DNA from: Brucella pseudogrignonensis
GTDB taxonomy: Bacteria > Pseudomonadota > Alphaproteobacteria > Rhizobiales > Rhizobiaceae
NCBI RefSeq assembly: GCF_032190615.1
Contig: NZ_JAVLAT010000001.1
Coordinates: 558,001-622,000 of the forward strand
Direction: 5' to 3'
DNA length: 64,000 nucleotides
The translations under genes and the position numbers were made by a program. This document shows, piece by piece, positions 58,105 to 64,000 of this stretch. The notes beneath the pieces are model-generated. The model did no database searches, was not told the origin of the DNA, and saw nothing but the letters and a program-made list of their open reading frames with translations. Every line of letters begins with the position of its first letter. Position 1 is the stretch's first letter.

Positions 58105-58226
58105 CGAACACCTAAATTAAAATAAATAATAATTTAGGTATATTTAATAATATGGTATTTTGATGGAAATATTATAACTTCAATATAACGATATAATATA
58201 AATAATAAATTGCCAGTATAAATGAA

Positions 58227-58250
58227 GAAGGCGGCATAAATGCCGCCTTC
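58227..58250 (-). terminator. Terminator of leuA
   Basis: GAAGGCGGCA/TGCCGCCTTC is a perfect stem with a four-base loop, followed on the minus strand by a T-rich stretch, 10 bases past the leuA stop codon. Confidence 0.92.
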
Positions 58251-58259
58251 TTTGTTTAA

Positions 58260-59981
58260 CTACTTTGCAACCACGCGGTTGGCCGCTGAAACAATCGCTT
58301 CAAGCGAAGCACTCACAATGTTGTCGTTGATCCCCACACCGAACAATTTTCCGTCTGGATAAGCGACTTCAACATAAGAAATAGCGGCTGCGTCCGACCC
58401 TTGCTTGAGTGAATGCTCGGAATAATCAATAACTGACATCTTCACGCCGAGATATTTCGACAGCGCATCGATAAAGCCATCAATCGGACCTGTGCCTTTG
58501 CCTTCGATATTCTTCGTCACGCCGTTATCGGTGATTTCAGCCGTGAGAATACGACGACCCTTCTGCTCAGGATCAGGATAGGTATGGTGATCCACGAACT
58601 TAATACGGCCTTCTGCCTGCTCCACATAGAGCTTCTGGAACTCTTCGTGAATGCGCTTCGACGGCAGTTCTTTCCCTTCATCATCCGTGATGTTCTGGAT
58701 GATTTCGCGGAACTCAACCTGCAAATTGCGCGGCAGATTCAATCCGTAATCCGCCTGCAGGATATAAGCGATACCGCCCTTGCCCGACTGCGAATTGATG
58801 CGAATAATCGCCTCATACGAACGGCCAACATCCTGCGGATCGATTGGCAGATAAGGCACTTCCCAGATCGGCGAATTGGCGGTCTTGCGAACCTTCATGC
58901 CCTTGTTGATCGCATCCTGATGCGAACCGGAGAAAGCCGTATAGACCAGCTCACCCACATAAGGATGACGCTCGGCAATCTTCAGCTGGTTTGAATATTC
59001 ATAGACATCTTTCATGCGATTGATGTCACGGCAATCCAGCTCAGGATCGATTCCTTGCGTGTACATATTGAGAGCCAGCGTCACCACATCGACATTGCCG
59101 GTGCGCTCGCCATTGCCAAACAAGGTGCCTTCAACGCGGTCAGCACCAGCCATCAGGCCCAGTTCGGTGGCAGCAATGCCCGTGCCACGATCATTATGCG
59201 GATGCAGCGAAATGATCAGGTTTTCGCGATTGTCGAGGTTGCGGCACATCCATTCAATCTGGTCGGCATAAACATTGGGTGTGTTCATTTCGACAGTCGA
59301 TGGCAAATTCAAGATCAGCTTGTTTTCAGCAGTTGGCTTGACGATTTCCGTCACCGCGTTGCAGATTTCCAGCGCCACATCCAGCTCGGTGCCGGTAAAG
59401 CTTTCCGGAGAATACTGGAAGCGATAGCCACCGCCTGCTTTCGCCGCCATATCCATGATCATCTTGGCAGCATCGGTCGCGATCTGCTTGATGCCCTTGA
59501 CGTCCTTGTTGAAAACAACGCGACGCTGCAATTCACTGGTCGAATTGTAGAAGTGGATGATCGGTGTCTTGGCCCCTTCCAGCGCTTCAAAAGTGCGCGT
59601 GATCAATTCAGGGCGGCACTGCACCAGCACCTGCAAATCGACTTCATCGGGTGTTTCGCCCTGCTCAATTGCCCAGCGGCAGAAGTCAAAATCGGTCTGA
59701 GAAGCCGATGGGAAGCCAATTTCAATTTCCGGGAAACCCATATCGACCAGCAGACGGAACATACGTTCTTTGCGGTCGTGGCCCATCGGGTCAATCAACG
59801 CCTGATTGCCATCGCGCAGATCGACTGAACACCAGATCGGAGCCTTTTCGATGCGCTTTGCAGGCCATGTGCGATCATCGAGCTTCGGGAACGGGAATGG
59901 CGTATATTTCACAGCCGCATCAGGCATGCCTTTAGGCTTGACGGCGGAGACAGTCGTATTTGGATTATGGTTCATGGTCAT
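58260..59981 (-). CDS. leuA: 2-Isopropylmalate synthase
   Basis: The 573-residue enzyme joins acetyl-CoA and 2-oxoisovalerate, the first step of leucine synthesis. The catalytic metal site is SVDLRDGNQALIDPMG and LHPHNDRGTGIAATELGLMAGADRVEGTLFGNGERTGNVD. The C-terminal LeuA regulatory domain (about residues 430-573) binds leucine for feedback control. GGGAGGATGAG precedes ATG 59981. It is the long LeuA2 form. A probable leader peptide and hairpin lie upstream. Confidence 0.96.
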   Translation of the reverse strand: MTMNHNPNTTVSAVKPKGMPDAAVKYTPFPFPKLDDRTWPAKRIEKAPIWCSVDLRDGNQALIDPMGHDRKERMFRLLVDMGFPEIEIGFPSASQTDFDFCRWAIEQGETPDEVDLQVLVQCRPELITRTFEALEGAKTPIIHFYNSTSELQRRVVFNKDVKGIKQIATDAAKMIMDMAAKAGGGYRFQYSPESFTGTELDVALEICNAVTEIVKPTAENKLILNLPSTVEMNTPNVYADQIEWMCRNLDNRENLIISLHPHNDRGTGIAATELGLMAGADRVEGTLFGNGERTGNVDVVTLALNMYTQGIDPELDCRDINRMKDVYEYSNQLKIAERHPYVGELVYTAFSGSHQDAINKGMKVRKTANSPIWEVPYLPIDPQDVGRSYEAIIRINSQSGKGGIAYILQADYGLNLPRNLQVEFREIIQNITDDEGKELPSKRIHEEFQKLYVEQAEGRIKFVDHHTYPDPEQKGRRILTAEITDNGVTKNIEGKGTGPIDGFIDALSKYLGVKMSVIDYSEHSLKQGSDAAAISYVEVAYPDGKLFGVGINDNIVSASLEAIVSAANRVVAK

Positions 59982-60064
59982 CTCATCCTCCCGGAGTACT
60001 CAACAGTTCTGTACTGTCATAACGACCCGGTCATAGCTTCTTAAAATTCAAATTCGGATTTTGG

Positions 60065-60114
60065 GAAAGGAGCATGCGTCAGCGGGACTTCATCGACCGC
60101 CGGACGCTCCTTTC
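60065..60114 (-). promoter_or_regulatory. Candidate leu attenuator hairpin
   Basis: On the minus strand GAAAGGAGCGTC (60114-60103) pairs with GACGC-AT-GCTCCTTTC (60080-60065), with a further inner CGGCGG/CCGCTG pairing. The 5' arm begins at the stop codon of the leader peptide. The bases after the 3' arm are only moderately T-rich, so termination strength is uncertain; it could instead act as an anti-terminator partner. Confidence 0.5.
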
Positions 60115-60235
60115 AACGAGCCCGGCGATCGCCGCTAAGGCCGAGTGTAAGAAGCGAGTTTAGAACGCAAACGTTCACGCGCGCGCTGAAAGCGGCGGCA
60201 GAATGTTCCAAAGATGTTGCGTCCTTCATAACCAT
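60113..60235 (-). CDS. Candidate Leu-rich leader peptide upstream of leuA
   Basis: A 40-codon frame (MVMKDATSLE at the start, GDRRAR at the end) contains CVLNSLLTLGL, with five Leu in eleven codons shortly before its stop. The stop codon overlaps a long hairpin. This fits leucine attenuation, in which slow Leu-tRNA supply stalls the ribosome. Leader-peptide control of leuA has been predicted for other Alphaproteobacteria. The ribosome binding site is weak, and a later GTG is an alternative start. Confidence 0.5.
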   Translation of the reverse strand: MVMKDATSLEHSAAAFSARVNVCVLNSLLTLGLSGDRRAR

Positions 60236-60285
60236 GTCGATGCTTTTACACCTGAGGTTTGAAACGTGCAAGCTGCTAATTTGTC

Positions 60286-61197
60286 TTATGCAAAGGGGAC
60301 CGAACTCGTGCCAATCGGCAGCTTTGCCTCGTCTTCCGGTTCAACGTGAATCACGATTCGCGCACTATCGATCTGCGCTTTGAGCGCATCTTCGATTCGG
60401 TCACAGATAACATGCGCATCACCAACACTCATATCTGCGGCCACAACCAGATGAAACTCAATGAAGGTAACGCGGCCCGCAATGCGGGTCTTGAGATCAT
60501 GCACCTCAATCGCACCCCCGGCATTGGCCGAAATCACATCACGAATGCGCATTTCTTCCGCCGGCTCGACACCGATATCCATCAAGCCTTGTATGGACTT
60601 ATTGATAACACCCCAGCCTTGCCAGAGAATGTTGATTGCGACCAGAATTGCCAGCAGCGGATCAAGGATCGCCCAACCCGTAAGAACCGCACCGACAAGA
60701 CCAACAAGCACACCGACCGAGGTGAAAACATCGGTCATAATATGCTGTCCATCTGCTTCAAGAGCAGGTGAACGCGCACTCCGCCCCGTGCGGATCAGGA
60801 GCGTGGCCCAGAGAGCATTGATCGCGGCGGCACCCATATTGATCGCAAGGCCAAGCCATGGTTCATCCATTTGGTGGGGTGCCTGCAGCGCAGACCATGC
60901 CTCTTTCACAATCAACAAAGACGCAATCGTGATCAAAACACCTTCGACAACTGCTGAAATATATTCAGCCTTGTGGTGTCCAAACGGGTGATTACCGTCT
61001 GCAGGCTTATGACTGACACTGATCGCCCACCATGCACCGAAGGCCGCGATGACATTAACGATGGATTCCAGAGCGTCCGAATAAAGCGCGACAGAGCCGG
61101 TCAGCGCATAGGCCAGATATTTCAGCCCCATAACGCCCAGTGCAACAGGAATCGACCAAGCGGCGAGCCGCCGAACTTTTACATTCGCGTTCATCAT
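60286..61197 (-). CDS. Cation diffusion facilitator family metal exporter
   Basis: The 303-residue protein has six membrane helices and a C-terminal ferredoxin-like metal-sensing domain. The helix-2 metal site is YSDALESIVNVIAAF, the helix-5 site is LEADGQHIMTDVFTSVGVLVG, and a His motif GNHPFGHHKAEY is in the loop. The helix sites are YSDALE and HIMTD. CDF exporters move zinc, iron, cobalt or manganese out against protons; the pattern alone does not settle which. Metal control may lie in the upstream region. Confidence 0.92.
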   Translation of the reverse strand: MMNANVKVRRLAAWSIPVALGVMGLKYLAYALTGSVALYSDALESIVNVIAAFGAWWAISVSHKPADGNHPFGHHKAEYISAVVEGVLITIASLLIVKEAWSALQAPHQMDEPWLGLAINMGAAAINALWATLLIRTGRSARSPALEADGQHIMTDVFTSVGVLVGLVGAVLTGWAILDPLLAILVAINILWQGWGVINKSIQGLMDIGVEPAEEMRIRDVISANAGGAIEVHDLKTRIAGRVTFIEFHLVVAADMSVGDAHVICDRIEDALKAQIDSARIVIHVEPEDEAKLPIGTSSVPFA

Positions 61198-61508
61198 GAA
61201 CCTTCAGATACTTTAATTCTTATCCCGACAAGCGGGTTCAGGCTAACGAGAGGCCTATTGCGCATTCACTCCGGCAAAGCCGGCAAGCAGCATTTCGATG
61301 GGCGTTCTATAGCGCATAAAATCAAGAATTCGAAACCCTGATTTTTCACTTCACGCATTTAATTTTCTCTTGCGAATGCAATGCATTACAGTTGCAAATG
61401 GTTCGCTAAAGCAGATCTAAAAAACCATGATTTTATAACCAGATAAATACAAAACCGGCCGCAGCTTTCACCACGGCCGGCTTTTTGTTTTGCAACTCAA
61501 AAACGCAG
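61198..61508. promoter_or_regulatory. Intergenic region between CDF gene and trpE(G) end
   Basis: No gene is seen in these 311 bp. A stretch at about 61373-61402 contains TTGCGAATGCAATGCATTA and TTGCAAATG, repeated TGCA/TGCAAAT elements that resemble Fur/Mur-like operators. This is a weak match. A terminator lies at the right end. Confidence 0.35.
61455..61480. terminator. Terminator of trpE(G)
   Basis: CCGGCCG pairs with CGGCCGG across a 12-base loop. A T run follows on the plus strand and TTTT on the minus, so it can stop trpE(G) transcripts, which end at 61509. Confidence 0.8.
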
Positions 61509-63704
61509 TTAGTAGTTGCTGCGACGCGCTTTGTGCTTTCCTGCCAGATGCGTGACGACATTTTCGATCATTCGCATACCCGCATTATGACCCAGCGTCA
61601 TGATAGATTCGGGATGGAACTGCACCGCCGCAACAGGCTCTTTCTTATGTTCAAAAGCCATGATGACACCGTCTTCCGTTTCTGCCGTAACCAGAAAATC
61701 ATCGGGCAGCCGTTCAGGATCAGCAAAGATCGAGTGGTAACGACCCACCGTTATCTCCTTTGGCAGTCCTGAGAAAATACGCTCCGGCTTTGAAACGCGG
61801 ATGCGTGACGGCTTTCCATGCATCGGAATGCGAAGCTGGCGAAGCGTCCCGCCATAGGCTTCTGCAAGTGCCTGAAGACCAAGACAGACGCCGAAGATCG
61901 GCAGCTCACGCTTTCGTGCTTTCTCAATAGTCGCTTTGCAATCGAAGTCCTGCGGCGTGCCCGGTCCGGGCGACAGCACGACAAGATCAGGTTGAATGCG
62001 GTCGAACACCTCATCTGCGACAGGCGAGCGCACGGTCGAAACCGTTGCTCCCGTCTGACGGAAGTAGTTGGCGAGCGTGTGCACGAAGGAATCTTCATGA
62101 TCCACCAGCAGGATCGAAATCCCCTCGCCGACTTTTGCCGCCACGCGTTCTTCCGCAACCTGATTGCTCTTCTGCGCTTCGCGCACGGCAGCGATCATTG
62201 CGGATGCTTTCAGTTCGGTTTCTGCTTCTTCCTCTTCCGGATTGGAATCGAACAACAGCGTTGCACCGGCGCGAATCTCTGCCACGCCTTCCTTGATGCG
62301 GATGGTGCGCAGCGTGAGGCCAGTATTCATGTCACCATTGAAATGCATCATACCGACAGCACCACCATACCATGCACGCGGACTGCGCTCGTTTTCTTCG
62401 AGGAAACGCATGGCCCAAAGTTTTGGTGCGCCGGTCACAGTCACAGCCCATGCATGGCTGAGGAAGCCATCAAAAGCATCCATGCCATCACGCAGTCGAC
62501 CTTCGATATGATCCACCGTATGGATCAGACGCGAATACATTTCGATCTGACGGCGACCGATCACACGTACCGAGCCCGGCTCACAGACCCGACTCTTGTC
62601 GTTGCGATCCACATCCGAACACATCGTCAGCTCGGACTCGTCCTTCTTGGAATTAAGAAGCTTCAAAATCTGTTCGGAGTCTGAAATTGCATCTTCACCG
62701 CGCTTGATCGTGCCCGAAATCGGGCAGGTCTCGATACGGCGACCATTGACGCGCACGAACATTTCCGGCGAAGCGCCAACGAGATACTCATTTTCACCCA
62801 GATTGATGAAGAACGAATAAGGCGATGGATTGATCGACTTCAGACGACGGAAAATCTCTGATGGTGCCGTATGGCAGCGCTCGTAAAAAGTCTGTCCCGG
62901 CACGACTTCAAACAGATCACCGCGCTTGAAGCTATCCTTTGCGCGTTCAACCAGCTTGGCATATTCGCCCGGATTATGATCGCCGCGTGGCAGGTCACGC
63001 TCGGCAGGTTTGAAAGCCTGTACCGGCGTCGCGCGTGCAAGATCATGCGTCGAGGAACCGCCACAGCTGAACTCGTAGCGATCCACCCAGGCGCGCGCCG
63101 AGTAGTGATCCGCCACAAAGATTTCGTCGGGGATGAACAGCACCAGATCGCGCTGATCGTCGGGACGCTTCAGCTTGTACTGGATCGGATCGAACTGGAA
63201 TGCGAGATCATAGCCGAACGCACCATAAAGGCCGAGATTTGCATCTTCTTCGGAGAAGAAAAGGCCTACAATTGCCCGCAATACGGTGAAAACCGAAGGT
63301 ATGCGCGAACGCTCTTCTTCGGTGAATGTGCCGGTGGGTTCAGCAATCGTCAGCTCGATACGATCTTCATCGGCCTTATCGACCTTCACTTCGGCCAGCG
63401 CCTGAACCGTCTTTAAGACGGGACGCAGCAAGATGGTACCGCGCTTGTTCAGCGCTTCAATGCGCATCTGACGCGCGCGTGACGTGATTACGACCGGCGG
63501 ATCTACAATTGCCGTATCCCATCGCGTATAGCGGCCCGGATATTCGTAATTGGAAGAAAACACCGCGCCGCGCCGCTCATTGAGAGCATCGATATAAGTC
63601 TCGATGGCTCCCTTATAAGCAGTCAGATGGCGCACACGTTCGACAACAATGCCGCCCGCTGTTTCGTGCGTGAATATCTCGCTATCCGCAATCTTCGCAT
63701 TCAT
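61509..63704 (-). CDS. trpE(G): Anthranilate synthase, fused TrpE-TrpG
   Basis: The 731-residue protein joins both subunits, as is typical of Rhizobiales. The TrpE part (about 1-510) shows [39 protein letters not shown] and ITGAPK-like [11 protein letters not shown]. The TrpG amidotransferase part (about 530-731) has [31 protein letters not shown], catalytic Cys in [13 protein letters not shown] and VQFHPESI. It makes anthranilate from chorismate and glutamine. The family start is MNAKIAD; an in-frame upstream codon at 63767 is rejected. A trpL attenuator precedes it. Confidence 0.97.
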   Translation of the reverse strand: MNAKIADSEIFTHETAGGIVVERVRHLTAYKGAIETYIDALNERRGAVFSSNYEYPGRYTRWDTAIVDPPVVITSRARQMRIEALNKRGTILLRPVLKTVQALAEVKVDKADEDRIELTIAEPTGTFTEEERSRIPSVFTVLRAIVGLFFSEEDANLGLYGAFGYDLAFQFDPIQYKLKRPDDQRDLVLFIPDEIFVADHYSARAWVDRYEFSCGGSSTHDLARATPVQAFKPAERDLPRGDHNPGEYAKLVERAKDSFKRGDLFEVVPGQTFYERCHTAPSEIFRRLKSINPSPYSFFINLGENEYLVGASPEMFVRVNGRRIETCPISGTIKRGEDAISDSEQILKLLNSKKDESELTMCSDVDRNDKSRVCEPGSVRVIGRRQIEMYSRLIHTVDHIEGRLRDGMDAFDGFLSHAWAVTVTGAPKLWAMRFLEENERSPRAWYGGAVGMMHFNGDMNTGLTLRTIRIKEGVAEIRAGATLLFDSNPEEEEAETELKASAMIAAVREAQKSNQVAEERVAAKVGEGISILLVDHEDSFVHTLANYFRQTGATVSTVRSPVADEVFDRIQPDLVVLSPGPGTPQDFDCKATIEKARKRELPIFGVCLGLQALAEAYGGTLRQLRIPMHGKPSRIRVSKPERIFSGLPKEITVGRYHSIFADPERLPDDFLVTAETEDGVIMAFEHKKEPVAAVQFHPESIMTLGHNAGMRMIENVVTHLAGKHKARRSNY

Positions 63705-63796
63705 GACTGGCAATTCCCAAGTGTTATTCGTTATCGAGCACTTCCAAGGCTCAGGCCCCTCAACCAAAGCGCATTGTGCTTCGGCTTTTTATGCTC

Positions 63797-63841
63797 ACAT
63801 GCATTTCCCCCATAACCGGTTTCCACTTTTGGGAGACATGT
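63797..63841. repeat. Palindromic intergenic repeat, copy C
   Basis: This copy, in inverted orientation to the one at 31015-31060, has outer arms ACATG/CATGT and a core AACCGGTTTCCACTTTTGG. It lies between the trp attenuator terminator and the trpE(G) start, so it is part of the trpE(G) mRNA leader. Confidence 0.75.
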
Positions 63842-63866
63842 GATGGTCTTATTCAAACAGCCAAAC

Positions 63867-63897
63867 AAAAAGGCCGCCCGGATAATCCCAGCGGCCT
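63867..63897 (-). terminator. trp attenuator terminator
   Basis: On the minus strand AGGCCGC (63897-63891) pairs with GCGGCCT (63877-63871), followed by TTTTT (ending at 63867). It lies about 40 bases past the trpL stop codon. An alternative pairing partner, GCGGCCACGCAGGC, lies between trpL and this hairpin and could form the anti-terminator. Confidence 0.9.
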
Positions 63898-63937
63898 GTT
63901 TCTAAACGCAAATGCACAAATGCCTGCGTGGCCGCTT

Positions 63938-63985
63938 TTAGCGAGCCCACCACCAGATTTTTGTTTCAATGCGCGAAATGTTCAT
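63938..63985 (-). CDS. trpL: trpL leader peptide
   Basis: The 15-residue peptide MNISRIETKIWWWAR has three adjacent Trp codons near the end, almost the same as the Sinorhizobium meliloti peptide ending in IWWWAR. It controls trpE(G) by ribosome stalling when Trp-tRNA is scarce, with the hairpin terminator at 63897-63867. In S. meliloti the released leader RNA and peptide also act in trans; whether that holds here is unknown. The promoter lies beyond the window end. Confidence 0.93.
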   Translation of the reverse strand: MNISRIETKIWWWAR

Positions 63986-64000
63986 GGCGATACTGTTAGC

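Overview
The window is a 64-kb piece of alphaproteobacterial chromosome, most probably Brucellaceae (Ochrobactrum/Brucella-like). I infer this from the fused trpE(G) gene preceded by a Trp-Trp-Trp leader peptide, a BA14K-type protein, an extended UvrB, the petABC order, scattered Rhizobiales-type palindromic repeats and the general codon use. Gene density is high and almost everything is housekeeping. I found no tRNA, rRNA, CRISPR array, insertion sequence or prophage.

Layout. 0-6.7 kb: two small drug/metabolite transporter proteins, an extensin-like lipoprotein, an acyl-CoA thioesterase, an SH3b protein and uvrB. 6.7-8.6 kb: an AT-rich accessory insert carrying a lone reverse transcriptase and a structured upstream RNA. 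8.6-13.8 kb: a double-Kazal lipoprotein, a lytic transglycosylase, a cold-shock protein, a BA14K protein, an MBL hydrolase and ilvE. 14-17 kb: a MarR regulator, an OmpR-type response regulator and its kinase (PetP/PetR-like). 17-25 kb: fluc/crcB, csaA, a YbjN protein, ubiK, lgt, a MidA-type methyltransferase, pgeF, an M24 protein and prs. 25-32 kb: chrA, a HerA-like ATPase, rplY-pth-ychF, two MaoC proteins. 32-40 kb: apt, the cytochrome bc1 operon petABC, two paralogous ABC exporters, trmL. 40-46.5 kb: a purine nucleoside permease, hemF, an LpxO-like hydroxylase, and a DUF1285-CoA pyrophosphatase-CCA transferase operon. 46.6-53.5 kb: a moxR-DUF58-BatA/DUF4159-membrane protein operon with an apparent frameshift. 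53.5-64 kb: GNAT, glutathionyl-hydroquinone reductase, OmpW, Nudix, phosphoesterase, leuA with a Leu-rich leader, a CDF metal exporter, and trpE(G) with a complete trpL attenuator.

The most interesting locus is the reverse transcriptase at 6727-8202 (minus strand). It looks like a DRT (defence-associated reverse transcriptase), best guess DRT2. Its 270-nt upstream region has a promoter-like sequence and at least five hairpins. It also holds a stretch of exactly 120 nt bounded by two ACA triplets. In one frame this stretch contains no stop codon, while stops sit just outside both ends. Rolling-circle copying of that template would create an endless open reading frame of 40-residue repeats, as described for the Neo product of DRT2. 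This is read directly from the sequence; the function is inferred.

Other points worth attention are the 1-nt frameshift splitting the DUF4159 gene, the two amino-acid attenuators (trp clear, leu probable), a perfect palindrome at the MarR promoter, paired palindromes before ychF, and three copies of a mobile palindromic repeat, one of which abuts a gene starting with TTG.
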